Notes: a model not told the origin generated them from the letters alone. A stretch of DNA of 64,000 nt from Tunturiibacter gelidiferens (GCF_014201335.1 NZ_JACHEB010000001.1:124001-188000); one strand, 5' to 3'. Counted from the stretch's first letter, positions 17,690 through 26,030 are shown. Made by a program: numbers and translations.

Positions 17690-18253
17690 TCAGGCGCTCC
17701 TCGTACCAAGCAGATTGATGATTTCCTGTGTTGTGCCCGTCTCGCCAAGGCGGGGAAAGACATGTGCGAGGCTGTACGCGTGTGCCTCAGGCCTCAAGTC
17801 GGTCATGGCGTCGGTGGCCAGCGTAACGTTGAATCCTGCCTCATACGCCTGACGCGCTGTCGCCTCTACGCCTGTGCCAGTGGCGACGCCAGTAATGACC
17901 ACCTGCGTTACATCGTGCGCCTTGAGCTGGGCTTCAAGATCGGTACTGGCAAAGGCGCCCCACGTTCGCTTTGTAACTACGACGTCGCTGGGTCGGTGAT
18001 CTAACTCCAGGATCAAATCGGTAAATCCTTCTGGAAAGGTCGTGGGACGGCGTGGCAGCTCTGTCCGTCCTGGCGCGCCTCCGGCCACATTGACCAAGAC
18101 CACGGGCAGGTGAAGCTCGCGAAATGTTGCGAGCAGGGCTTGCGTGTGTTTGATGACGTCGGCGACTGGATGAATGAACGGTGAGCCAACGATACCTTTC
18201 TGAAGATCAACGACGATCAGGGCGGTTTTCGGGTCTAGGGTCGTAACAGGCAC
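17690..18253 (-). CDS. Isochorismatase-like hydrolase lacking the catalytic Cys
   Basis: A 187-residue cysteine-hydrolase-fold protein. The triad Asp is in 'ALIVVDLQKGI' near residue 17, the Lys in 'VVVTKRTWGAF' near 95. The nucleophile position in the motif usually written G-V-A-T-x-x-C-V-E-x-T-A-R is Gly here ('TGVATGTGVEATARQA'). True isochorismatases (EntB, PhzD) also lack the Cys, whereas amidases of the fold need it; so hydrolysis of an amide is unlikely. The substrate is unknown. Second gene of the MarR operon, 56 bases after marR. Confidence 0.85.
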   Translation of the reverse strand: MPVTTLDPKTALIVVDLQKGIVGSPFIHPVADVIKHTQALLATFRELHLPVVLVNVAGGAPGRTELPRRPTTFPEGFTDLILELDHRPSDVVVTKRTWGAFASTDLEAQLKAHDVTQVVITGVATGTGVEATARQAYEAGFNVTLATDAMTDLRPEAHAYSLAHVFPRLGETGTTQEIINLLGTRSA

Positions 18254-18309
18254 AAGAGTTCTCCTTGGAAGTGATTTCTGTAAGGTAGCGATATGCGCGC
18301 AGGAAAACG

Positions 18310-18771
18310 TCAGTCCTCAACGAGTCGCGCGAGTAATTGGAGAACAGCCGCAAGCTTCTCCTGCTCTTGAACGGAGAGCTTCTCCTGGATTGTGGTTGTG
18401 AGCCAATCCTGCCTGGCAGCACGGCCCTCCTTAAGAAACTTTTGGCATTTCCGAGAGAGTGACATCAAGGTCTGACGTGCGTCGTTCGGATCCGGAGAAC
18501 CACTCACCAATCCGACGTCCAGCAACGAAGTGACGATGGCGCTCATGGACTGAGGACGCATGCCTTCCGCTCTGGCAAGACTCGATACCGTGACAGGGCC
18601 ATCTATCTCAAGGCGAAGAATCACGGAGACTTGCGAAGGAGTCAAATCGCTCCGGCCGCCGTGTTCGCGCAGCTTCCGCTTGAGTTTGCCAAGGATCGCC
18701 CGCAGTTCCGCCGCAAGTGCATAGGTCCGCTCTATTCGAGGACGATTTGCTCGCTCATCCATGAAGTTCAT
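18310..18771 (-). CDS. MarR family transcriptional regulator
   Basis: A 153-residue winged-helix repressor. 'LTPSQVSVILRLEIDGPVTVSSLARAEGMRPQSMSAIVTSLLDVGLVSGSPDPNDARQTLMSLS' (residues 48-110, quoted in part: recognition helix 'RPQSMSAIVTSLLDVG') is the MarR DNA-binding region with the D-x-R wing. N- and C-terminal helices form the dimer interface. Two overlapping TACAG-N5-CTGTA operators start twelve bases before ATG 18771, so autorepression is likely, with release by a small aromatic ligand as is usual for the family. First gene of the operon reaching 16096. Confidence 0.92.
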   Translation of the reverse strand: MNFMDERANRPRIERTYALAAELRAILGKLKRKLREHGGRSDLTPSQVSVILRLEIDGPVTVSSLARAEGMRPQSMSAIVTSLLDVGLVSGSPDPNDARQTLMSLSRKCQKFLKEGRAARQDWLTTTIQEKLSVQEQEKLAAVLQLLARLVED

Positions 18772-18782
18772 TCTATCTTATA

Positions 18783-18810
18783 TACAGTTTACCTGTACAG
18801 ATGAGCTGTA
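18783..18810. promoter_or_regulatory. Two overlapping MarR-type operators
   Basis: TACAG-TTTAC-CTGTA (18783-18797) and TACAG-ATGAG-CTGTA (18796-18810) are two perfect inverted repeats sharing TA, centres 13 bases apart. They sit directly upstream of the marR start. A MarR dimer on each would cover the promoter. Confidence 0.7.
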
Positions 18811-18950
18811 TAGTTTGCCCACTCGCTTATTCGGCAATGACGTTATATTGTCCTTATGACTGAGGTCCCACCTTATGGCAAGGCAGACTCGATTTGTCGG
18901 AGGCAATGAATTGAGTAGTTGCCACGGAAACGATCCTGATCTTCGCTGTT

Positions 18951-19733
18951 TCATATTTCGTGATGGAAGATGCAGCGTTGGTCATTGGCGTGGTGCAGTT
19001 TCGCACAGTAGGGAACGGCGCCCCTGCGAGTTCGTAAAAACAGCTCAGCGCCGGCGAGCATGCCAAACGTCGGCGCAATGAAATATATCCAAACCGCGTG
19101 CCAGTCGGTGGCATAGAGTGCAGGCCCAAACGTTCGCGCAGGGTTCATGCTCATTCCTGATAGCGGCGTTTCGAAGGTTATGTACGTTGCATACAATGCG
19201 CCAACAAAATAGGGTGTGAATTGTGCCAGTGACCTGTGATTGGATAAAAATAAGATGGTGCTCATCAGAGTAAACGAGATCATCAGTTCGGCGACAAATG
19301 CACCTAAGTTGCCGAACACACCCGGCGCTGTCATCGCATAGCGGACAGCTTCGTTCTGCGGCACGTTGTGCAGGAAGACCGCTGCGATCGCGACGCCACT
19401 CGCTGCTCCAGAGAACTGTGCAGTGGCGTAAAACACCGCGTCCCACAACTTCACCTTGCCCAGCCGATAAAAGGTAAAGGTTATTGCCGGATTGAAATGA
19501 CCACCAGACTGCTTGCCCCACGGCGTCATGATAATCGCGACGAGCGTCGTCCCCACCATCAAACCCATAAGTCCCCGACGCAAGATAGGACTGACGATAA
19601 TGTGTCGGGCCGGCGAAGCTGGATGTTGCAACAAGGTCGCAAATATACAAACAGAAAGCATGAATAAAGCCAGCCCGACGGCCTCCATGAAGTACTCGGG
19701 CCAGTGGAGACGTAAGCTGTCGACTGCATTCAT
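18951..19733 (-). CDS. MIP family aquaporin/glycerol channel
   Basis: A channel of about 260 residues with six helices and both half-helix motifs: 'HFNPAITFTFYRLG' near residue 85 and 'SMNPARTFGPALYATDWHAVWIY' near 200 (NPA and NPA). The residues after the second NPA (R, then A-W-I-Y) look more water-channel than glycerol-channel, but this is inference. The start is uncertain: ATG 19733 (AAAGG close by) gives 'MNAVDSLRLHWPEYFMEAVG'; in-frame ATGs at 19751 and 19820 would add a polar extension. The C-terminus is cysteine/histidine-rich and poorly conserved. Confidence 0.85.
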   Translation of the reverse strand: MNAVDSLRLHWPEYFMEAVGLALFMLSVCIFATLLQHPASPARHIIVSPILRRGLMGLMVGTTLVAIIMTPWGKQSGGHFNPAITFTFYRLGKVKLWDAVFYATAQFSGAASGVAIAAVFLHNVPQNEAVRYAMTAPGVFGNLGAFVAELMISFTLMSTILFLSNHRSLAQFTPYFVGALYATYITFETPLSGMSMNPARTFGPALYATDWHAVWIYFIAPTFGMLAGAELFLRTRRGAVPYCAKLHHANDQRCIFHHEI

Positions 19734-19995
19734 CCTTTCTTCGTTTTGCATCTGGGATGCCAAAAGCAAAACGCTCTCGCTCAGAGATGAGCGCAGAGGT
19801 AAGTTGCTCTGAACTGGCAAGATCCATTTTTGAGAGGAGCCGAGAGACTTTGATCCCGGTGACGAAGTCGCGACGGATGGCCGACACTGACGAATGTTGG
19901 TCGCTACCCTCGTCGCGGTCGAGGGAACATCACATGTGAATTTTCCGGCGATCTATTTCAGCTCCTATCTCACGCCAGAGCAGACGTACGCCGAG

Positions 19996-20826
19996 TTACT
20001 TCCCGTGTTTCTGGCTACGAGCGAGCCATTCCGTAGGAGACATTCCTACACGTTGCGTAAAGACTCGCGTTAGAGCTGTTGCATTTGCATATCCAACCGC
20101 GGCTGCGATGAGCTTCAGGGAGTTGCCTTTGCGCAACATCGTCTGGGCAACTGCCAAGCGCCAGTCCGTCAGGTAATCAAATGGCGTCATGCCGACGACC
20201 TTGCGGAAGTGGGCGGCGAAGCGCGCGCGTGACATGCCTGCGGATTGCGCCAGCTGCTCCAGCGACCAGTTAGTTTCAGGGTGTTTGTGCATGCCTTCGA
20301 TCGCCTTGCCCAGACGTTCGTCGGCGAGCCCCAACAAGACACCACTGTTAACCAGGTGGGCATTCAGAGCGGACCGTATGAGGAGGACGAGGACGTATTC
20401 GAAGAGACGATCGAGAGCAGTCTGCCGGCCGGGAAACTCGGAGGTAGATTCGGCGAACAAGAGCGCGAGCGCCGGGGCAAGTTCGGGAAGAACGTTCAGG
20501 GGAACCAAGAATGGCTCTGGAAACGAGGCGATAAGGGGATTCATCATTCCGGCGCCGAACTCAACGGTCGCGCAGACGAGTTCTGCCCCCTCTTCTTCTG
20601 AGCCCCGAACGCGGTGCTGGTGGGGACGAGGAAAGAACAGGATGCTTGGAGTATCGAGGACCAGCGGTCGAGCGTTAGGGTGAGTGACCGTCAGGGTTCC
20701 CTTTCGGAGCACATGAAGATAACCGGCCTGTTCGTCGAGGTTAGGGGAGATGCCACAGAGTCGTCCTGAGTAAAACATTCGGGCGGAGAGGGAGAATCGT
20801 TCGAAGAATGGAGCCAGGCTATCCAT
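19996..20826 (-). CDS. AraC family transcriptional regulator
   Basis: A 276-residue regulator: a cupin sensor (about 15-165; the 'LHVLRKGTLTVTHPNARPLVLDTPSILFFPRPHQHRV' region, where 'RPLVLDTPSILFFPRPHQ' is the strand pattern) and two helix-turn-helix motifs (about 180-270) with 'WSLEQLAQSAGMSRARFAAHF' beginning the first and 'IAAAVGYANATALTRVF' the second. This cupin type (AraC_binding_2, CmlC-like) often sits next to and controls an oxidoreductase or AhpD-like gene. Here it is divergent from the AhpD gene at 20937 across a strong inverted repeat (20848-20876). Confidence 0.92.
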   Translation of the reverse strand: MDSLAPFFERFSLSARMFYSGRLCGISPNLDEQAGYLHVLRKGTLTVTHPNARPLVLDTPSILFFPRPHQHRVRGSEEEGAELVCATVEFGAGMMNPLIASFPEPFLVPLNVLPELAPALALLFAESTSEFPGRQTALDRLFEYVLVLLIRSALNAHLVNSGVLLGLADERLGKAIEGMHKHPETNWSLEQLAQSAGMSRARFAAHFRKVVGMTPFDYLTDWRLAVAQTMLRKGNSLKLIAAAVGYANATALTRVFTQRVGMSPTEWLARSQKHGK

Positions 20827-20847
20827 ACGAGACTATAAGATATTCCA

Positions 20848-20876
20848 ACGATACTCTTATTGCCAATAAGTATCGT
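20848..20876. promoter_or_regulatory. Inverted repeat between araC-type and ahpD-type genes
   Basis: ACGATACT-(CT)-TATTG and CAATA-AGTATCGT form a 13-bp inverted repeat broken by a two-base bulge. It lies in the divergent intergenic space and is the best candidate operator for the AraC-family protein at 20826. Confidence 0.6.
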
Positions 20877-20936
20877 CTCATCTTCAGAGATGCTCCCGGT
20901 AGGGTCCAAAAGCACCGCCGGAGATTGGAGAAGATC

Positions 20937-21476
20937 ATGTCCCGTATTGTTCCTGTAGTTTCGTCCAACGTCGATGCCAAAGTTGCTACTACGCTCTCTC
21001 AGGTGAAGGCAACCTTGGGGATGGTGCCTAACCTCTTTGCCACGCTGGCGCATGCTCCCGTGGCTTTGGATGGGTTGTTGTCGCTGTCGAAGACGCTTTC
21101 GCGTGGCCGGCTTTCTGCCGCTCAACGGGAGATTGTGGCCCTGGCTGTGGGCCAGGAGAACGAGTGCCAGTACTGCCTCTCGGCGCATACGGCCAAGGCG
21201 AAGGCTGAAGGTGTGAGCGAGGAAGATGTCCTGATGGCGCGTGCCGGAGACGGCGTGAATCCCTTTGAACGTGCCCTGGCATCGTTCGCGAAGAAGATCG
21301 TTCGTCAGCGCGGTCATGTTTCCGACGAGGATATCGCGGACGCGCGGAAGGCGGGGATCGATGACGGCCTGATGATGGAAATCGTTGCCAACGTCGCGGC
21401 GAATACGTTGACCAACTACGCTAATGAACTTGCCGGTAGCGAGATCGACTTCCCAGTGGTCGAGGTGAAGCTGTGA
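20937..21476 (+). CDS. AhpD-like carboxymuconolactone decarboxylase family protein
   Basis: A 179-residue alkylhydroperoxidase-like protein. ATG 20937 follows GGAGA and starts at the conserved family end; the frame is open upstream into the neighbour but without support. 'LSAAQREIVALAVGQENECQYCLSAH' holds the redox C-x-x-C-x-x-x-H signature (residues about 76-83, CQYCLSAH). The family reduces peroxides or acts as a thiol oxidoreductase; this is the peroxidase-related group (TIGR01926-like). Controlled probably by the AraC-family protein encoded divergently. Confidence 0.9.
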   Translation: MSRIVPVVSSNVDAKVATTLSQVKATLGMVPNLFATLAHAPVALDGLLSLSKTLSRGRLSAAQREIVALAVGQENECQYCLSAHTAKAKAEGVSEEDVLMARAGDGVNPFERALASFAKKIVRQRGHVSDEDIADARKAGIDDGLMMEIVANVAANTLTNYANELAGSEIDFPVVEVKL

Positions 21477-21532
21477 TGCGGATGAATTGGTTTGCGGCGG
21501 CCACGAAGGGAAGGACGGGATAAAGACAACGA

Positions 21533-21565
21533 ACGAGAGTGACGAACATCGTTCGCCACTCTCGT
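21533..21565. terminator. Strong hairpin after ahpD-like gene
   Basis: ACGAGAGTG-a-CGAAC-atc-GTTCG-c-CACTCTCGT: nine pairs, one mismatch, five pairs and a 3-base loop, about 55 bases after the AhpD stop. There is no T-run on the plus strand, so it may act as a transcript 3' end or a factor-dependent stop. Confidence 0.5.
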
Positions 21566-21772
21566 CGCGACGCGGTTTACAACTCTGCGTTTGAGGCGTT
21601 GTCTCTGTTCAACGGCTGAGCGTATGCTGAGAATCGCCCGCACGAAGCATGGCTGACGAAGCCCATGTTGACGAGTGTCATAGTGCGATCCGACACTAAT
21701 ATTGAAGTATTGAACACTCCGCGCGAGTGGCATGTTCTCCTGTTAAGGAGTGGCGATGAGAAAGAAGAACCG

Positions 21773-23911
21773 ATGGAGTCAACGACGCAGTCCCCACCAC
21801 TGGAATTGAGCAACAAGGGTGCACTCAATGAGTTAGGGCTGGGTTCCGGTGGGGCCGTGCTCAACATTTTGAAGTTGATTCTTGCGGGATCTCCGCTGCC
21901 CGAGGTGCTCACAATTATTGCTCAGTCGGTCGAATCTCGTGGCGACGGCACATTGTGCACAATCTGGCTACCGGACGATGATGGAAAGCAACTTCATTGT
22001 GCGGCGGCGCCGAGCCTTCCCGGATTCATCAGCGAGACAGGATCGATGCTTATTGGCCCCCAGGGAGGATCTTGCGGCACAGCCGTTTATCGAAGGCAGC
22101 CAGTATATGCAAGTGACGTTCTTGAAGATCCTATTTGGGATCATTATCGTCACCGGCTCTTGCCTTTTGGAATTCGTGCGGTGTGGTCGCGGCCGTTGTT
22201 TACGAGCGAGGGTCAAACCCTAGGAACGTTCGCCATTCATTATCGTGAAGTGCGTAGCCCTGATGATTCCGATCTGAAGATGATCGAGAACGCGAGTCAT
22301 ATTGCCGGGATTGCAATTGAGCGCCACCTGAATGAAGAAAGATTGCATCTCGAACGGAATCGGCTGCGGCTGCTTCTGGAAATAACTAACAGTATGACAT
22401 CGAAGTTAGACATGCGTCGTTTGGTGGAGACGTTGTCTACTGATCTGCTGAGAGTGACGCGGTGTGATTTTTGCGCGTTGCTCCTACCCGACTCCGATGG
22501 CGGGGGGCTGCGCGTCACTACGCTTTACAACCCCGAAGCACGAGGTTTTCTGTGCGACGGGACGACCATACCTAACGACGGCTCCATCTGTGGCAAAGCC
22601 TTCCGGACCGGCACAGCTCAATGTTTCGAAAACTTCGAACAGGTTGGTTCTAACGTTGAAACTTCCGGAAATACCGCAAGTCAACTTACCTTTCAACGTG
22701 TAATAGATGAAGGCCTGGTGTCAGGGTGCTGCCTCCCACTCATGGGCAAGGGGGGTGCAATAGGCGTGTTGACAGCGTTAAACCGATCAGAGAGAACGTT
22801 CAAACAAGATGACATCTCCTTTCTCGAACAGGTTGCTCGTCAAGTTGCTACTGCCGTCGAGAACGCGTTGGAATATGAAAAAGCGATCTCGGATCGAGAC
22901 AAGGAAGCGAAGCAGAGACTTTATCTCGAGGAGGAGATTCGGGGCGAGTTCGGGGCAATCATAGGAAGCAGTCCCGCACTGAAGACCGCCTTGGATCTGG
23001 TGTCCACAGTGGCGCCTACCGATTCAAGCGTACTGATTCTCGGCGAGACGGGAACCGGTAAAGAACTTATTGCGCGCGCAATTCATAATCTGAGCAGTCG
23101 CCGAGGACGTTCCTTTGTCAAATTGAACTGCGCTGCGATTCCGCTGGGGCTGCTTGAAAGTGAGTTGTTTGGGCACGAAAAGGGAGCATTCACCGGAGCG
23201 ATTGCGCAAAAAACAGGGCGCTTTGAGCTCGCGAACAAGGGAACGCTCTTTCTTGATGAAGTCGGCGATATTCCTCTTGAACTTCAAACAAAATTGTTAC
23301 GCGTTCTGCAGGAGCAGGAATTCGAGAGACTCGGAAGCAATCATACTCACAAGGTTGACGTTCGCGTGATCGCGGCCACTCATCGTGATTTGACAGCCAT
23401 GATCAAGCAGACGACATTTCGTGAGGATCTGTATTACCGGCTGAAAGTGTTCCCGATCAGCGTTCCGGCCCTGAGGCAACGCACGGAGGATATTCCGAAG
23501 TTGGCCTGGCATTTCACTGCGCTCTACGCGCGACGGATGAACAAAAAGATCGACTCCATCCCTTCGGAAACAATGCTTGCGCTGCTGCGATACCGTTGGC
23601 CAGGAAACGTTCGCGAATTACAGAACTTCATCGAGCGCGCAGTGATTCTCTCACCTCACACGATCTTGCGGGCGCCCACATCCGAATTGGAGCCTTTCTG
23701 TGCTCCGACCGGGCTAAATCTGCCGATGACTGGTCTCGAGGAATTGGAGCGGGATCATATCGTCCGCGCTCTCGAACTAAGTGATTGGCTCGTGGGTGGC
23801 AAGAATGGCGCGGCTGCGCGACTGGGAATCAAGCGCACCACCCTGACTTACAGAATGCGGAAGCTTGGGATAGTCCGTCCGTCCCCGTCTCGACAGAAGA
23901 TCACCGTCTAG
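21773..23911 (+). CDS. Sigma-54 activator with two GAF domains (FhlA-like)
   Basis: About 712 residues from ATG 21773; the frame is open from 21665 and the true start is uncertain (AAGGAG at 21745-21750 sits better before an out-of-frame ATG at 21756 that opens a 17-codon leader ORF overlapping this start). Two GAF domains span about 30-185 and 195-365. The AAA+ domain (about 390-620) has Walker A 'GETGTGKE', the exact sigma-54 loop GAFTGA, Walker B 'TLFLDEVGDIP' and 'FREDLYYRLKVFPI'. A Fis helix-turn-helix ends the protein ('GAAARLGIKRTTLTYRMRKLGI'). No receiver domain: ligand or redox sensing by GAF is likely. Sigma-54-type promoters follow at 24101, 25762 and 29828. Confidence 0.93.
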   Translation: MESTTQSPPLELSNKGALNELGLGSGGAVLNILKLILAGSPLPEVLTIIAQSVESRGDGTLCTIWLPDDDGKQLHCAAAPSLPGFISETGSMLIGPQGGSCGTAVYRRQPVYASDVLEDPIWDHYRHRLLPFGIRAVWSRPLFTSEGQTLGTFAIHYREVRSPDDSDLKMIENASHIAGIAIERHLNEERLHLERNRLRLLLEITNSMTSKLDMRRLVETLSTDLLRVTRCDFCALLLPDSDGGGLRVTTLYNPEARGFLCDGTTIPNDGSICGKAFRTGTAQCFENFEQVGSNVETSGNTASQLTFQRVIDEGLVSGCCLPLMGKGGAIGVLTALNRSERTFKQDDISFLEQVARQVATAVENALEYEKAISDRDKEAKQRLYLEEEIRGEFGAIIGSSPALKTALDLVSTVAPTDSSVLILGETGTGKELIARAIHNLSSRRGRSFVKLNCAAIPLGLLESELFGHEKGAFTGAIAQKTGRFELANKGTLFLDEVGDIPLELQTKLLRVLQEQEFERLGSNHTHKVDVRVIAATHRDLTAMIKQTTFREDLYYRLKVFPISVPALRQRTEDIPKLAWHFTALYARRMNKKIDSIPSETMLALLRYRWPGNVRELQNFIERAVILSPHTILRAPTSELEPFCAPTGLNLPMTGLEELERDHIVRALELSDWLVGGKNGAAARLGIKRTTLTYRMRKLGIVRPSPSRQKITV

Positions 23912-23971
23912 AACCGGATACGTTAGGTTTGACCTTCTTGCTACATGCCGCGACAAGTTTCGCGACGGCAA

Positions 23972-24013
23972 CCCGTCAGTGACGGGCATCGGCCACGGAT
24001 TTGTCACTGACAA
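23972..24013. promoter_or_regulatory. Paired GTCA-N-TGAC palindromes
   Basis: CCCGTCA-G-TGACGGG (23972-23986) and TTGTCA-C-TGACAA (24001-24013) share the core GTCA-N-TGAC, centres 28 bases apart, about 108 and 136 bases before the -12 element at 24115. Likely binding sites for the sigma-54 activator encoded just upstream. Confidence 0.7.
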
Positions 24014-24100
24014 TGCGATATGCCCGGACGCTTACCGACCCAACACTTTGCAGACAGGCAACTTAACACTTCCCAGTTTTGTTTCGTCATAGTTCTTATA

Positions 24101-24116
24101 TGGCAAGTTGATTGCA
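24101..24116 (+). promoter_or_regulatory. Sigma-54-type (-24/-12) promoter of egtB
   Basis: TGGCAAGTTGATTGCA: 10 bases between GG and GC, TGGCA and TTGCA both near-perfect matches to TGGCAC-N5-TTGCA. Predicted start about 24127, leader about 95 bases. The best sigma-54 match in the window. Confidence 0.75.
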
Positions 24117-24222
24117 CGGGGAATCGTAGCTGACTTTTCCGCGCGCTTACTGTCGAGTTTAAGTGGATCTTGATCGTGAGGCTCGGGCCTGACCTAAGAA
24201 TTCGGGCGCATCAGACCTGACC

Positions 24223-25485
24223 ATGTCGATTCTCGAATCGAAATACAAAGCCGTGCGCACAATGACGCGATCTCTTGCAGCGAATCTGTCCGCCGAAGAT
24301 CAGATGGTCCAGTCATGCCCTGAAGCGAGTCCCGTGAAATGGCATCAGGCCCACACCACATGGTTCTTCGAAACTTTCATACTGCGACCATTTCTGCCCG
24401 GCTACAGACCCTTTCGAGATGAGTTTCATCGCCTCTTCAACAGTTATTACATCTCGCTCGGAGAGAAGATTTCCGCGAAAAAGTTGCGCGCGGCATTCTC
24501 TCGGCCAACGCTCAATGAGATTCTGGCTTTCCGCGCCCACGTTGATCAGGAGATGGAAAGATTGTTTTCCTGCTCCATTGACCAAGAGGTAGCACGGCGC
24601 ATCCTGTTAGGTCTGAATCATGAACAGCAACACCAGGAATTAGGACTGACTGACATTAAGCATGCATTCTTCTCGAATCCTATCGGGCCGTCCTACGGAT
24701 CTGCACCCATGCCCAAAGAACGCACCCATCCGGCCTATCAGCTCAGATGGTTCGACTTTGAAGGTGGGCTCACTGGAATCGGTTATCCGTTGAACGCTGG
24801 GGATCCTCTGGACTTCTGTTTTGACAACGAGACGCCGCGCCACAAGGTTTATCTGGAGCCGTTCCAGATTGCGAGCTGCATGGTTACCTGCCGTGATTAT
24901 CTGGAGTTTATGTCCGATGACGGTTATATACGCCCCGAACTCTGGCTCTCTGACGGCTGGGATTCTGTGCAACAAGCGGGCTGGGAAGCGCCACTCTATT
25001 GGGAACGCGATTCCACCGACGCAACCGGGTGGCGCGTCTTCACACTAAAAGGGTGGCACGGACTTGCTGGTCTGCTTGACACGGCGTTATGTCACGTCAG
25101 TTTCTTCGAGGCTGACGCATTCGCGCGCTGGCGTGGCTGTCGCCTTCCGACCGAGGCAGAATGGGAGTCAGCTGCGATCAAGGAACGCCGACATGGAAAT
25201 CTGCTCGATACTGGCAGGCTACATCCTACGAGAGCGAATGGCGCGGGTCTTGAACAATTATTTGGAGACTGTTGGGAATGGACTGCCAGCCCCCACACCG
25301 GTTATCCGGGGTATAAACCACTTCCCGGTGCGCTGGGCGAGTACAACGGCAAATTCATGTCTAGTCAGATGATTGTGCGCGGGGGTTCGTGCGTCACACC
25401 GGCGGATCACATACGTGCGACTTATCGCAATTTCATTCACCCGGCAATGCGTTGGCAGTTCACAGGTATTCGTTTGGCAATTTGA
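24223..25485 (+). CDS. egtB: Ergothioneine biosynthesis protein EgtB-like
   Basis: A 420-residue DinB/FGE-sulfatase fusion. Residues 1-160 are the DinB_2 half with the iron-binding motif 'LNHEQQHQELGLTDIKH' near 130-146; residues 180-420 are the FGE-fold half with 'DNETPRHKVYLEPFQIA', 'GCRLPTEAEWESAA', 'FGDCWEWTASP' and the ending 'RWQFTGIRLAI'. EgtB oxidatively couples a thiol (gamma-Glu-Cys or Cys) to hercynine. No egtD (hercynine synthase) is found next to it, so assignment to ergothioneine rather than a related sulfoxide (ovothiol-type) pathway is by family only. A sigma-54-type promoter lies upstream. No Shine-Dalgarno is obvious before ATG 24223. Confidence 0.88.
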   Translation: MSILESKYKAVRTMTRSLAANLSAEDQMVQSCPEASPVKWHQAHTTWFFETFILRPFLPGYRPFRDEFHRLFNSYYISLGEKISAKKLRAAFSRPTLNEILAFRAHVDQEMERLFSCSIDQEVARRILLGLNHEQQHQELGLTDIKHAFFSNPIGPSYGSAPMPKERTHPAYQLRWFDFEGGLTGIGYPLNAGDPLDFCFDNETPRHKVYLEPFQIASCMVTCRDYLEFMSDDGYIRPELWLSDGWDSVQQAGWEAPLYWERDSTDATGWRVFTLKGWHGLAGLLDTALCHVSFFEADAFARWRGCRLPTEAEWESAAIKERRHGNLLDTGRLHPTRANGAGLEQLFGDCWEWTASPHTGYPGYKPLPGALGEYNGKFMSSQMIVRGGSCVTPADHIRATYRNFIHPAMRWQFTGIRLAI

Positions 25486-25617
25486 AAGATTCCGAAGTTG
25501 AGTGCCGAAGCGTAGATGATGCCCGAGACATTCTGGATGAGTACGGCCGTTCGCGAAGTTTCTCCTATGCCTCCAATTTAGAACGCAGTCGACAGTCCGA
25601 GATCCAGCAAACCTGGT

Positions 25618-25670
25618 TTCGTGACGACTTCGCCGACCAAATCCTGTCAGTGTTGGATCTTCGTCACGAA
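25618..25670. repeat. Two TCGT-N-ACGA palindromes forming a larger inverted repeat
   Basis: TCGT-G-ACGA (25619-25627) and TTCGT-C-ACGAA (25660-25670), centres 42 bases (about four turns) apart, about 154 and 112 bases before the -12 element at 25777. Together TTCGTGACGA and TCGTCACGAA are also a perfect 10-bp inverted repeat. Activator-site candidates. Confidence 0.5.
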
Positions 25671-25761
25671 TCTGTCATCCGAACGCCTTCCTTTTGACTC
25701 ACGCATGAAGTTATCCCTTTACACCTGGATGACTTAGCTTTCGCGCTGATGAGGATCGACG

Positions 25762-25778
25762 TTGGCCATCTGGTTGCA
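25762..25778 (+). promoter_or_regulatory. Sigma-54-type (-24/-12) promoter
   Basis: TTGGCCATCTGGTTGCA has GG and GC 10 bases apart and a perfect TTGCA. Predicted start about 25789, so the hydrolase gene would have a leader of about 240 bases. Confidence 0.65.
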
Positions 25779-26030
25779 CGGACAGACGTCATGAACCGAA
25801 GTCTTTTAATACGTGAAGGGCCGCCACAGTAATTGCTGTCGAGACTACCGTTCGACATCGCGCTGTGACGGGAGGTCCGCTGCCGTCGCATCCCCGACAC
25901 GTAATAATCATCGGCCGGGTAAGAGCCATTCTGCTTCACGCTGAAGGGGGAGGCCTTGCTCTACGGGCAAGGCGCCCACCGCCAAATCGTTCACATCAAC
26001 CAAACTAGCGAAACATGAGGAGAAGTTTTT

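Larger units (their letters stand above)
23912..24222. other. Regulatory region upstream of egtB
   Basis: No gene is seen in these 311 bases. They contain two GTCA-N-TGAC palindromes (23972-23986, 24001-24013) and a sigma-54-type promoter (24101-24116). Confidence 0.6.
25486..26030. other. Intergenic region with sigma-54-type promoter
   Basis: 545 bases between egtB and the hydrolase operon. An open frame of about 67 codons continues right after egtB (from TTG 25485) but has no recognisable relatives and I do not call it. The region holds two 9-11 bp palindromes (25618-25670) and a sigma-54-type promoter (25762-25778). Confidence 0.5.

Noticed and set aside
25389..25697. Open frame running past the end of egtB, considered as egtD
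   Set aside because: None of the EgtD methyltransferase motifs is seen; no ribosome site.
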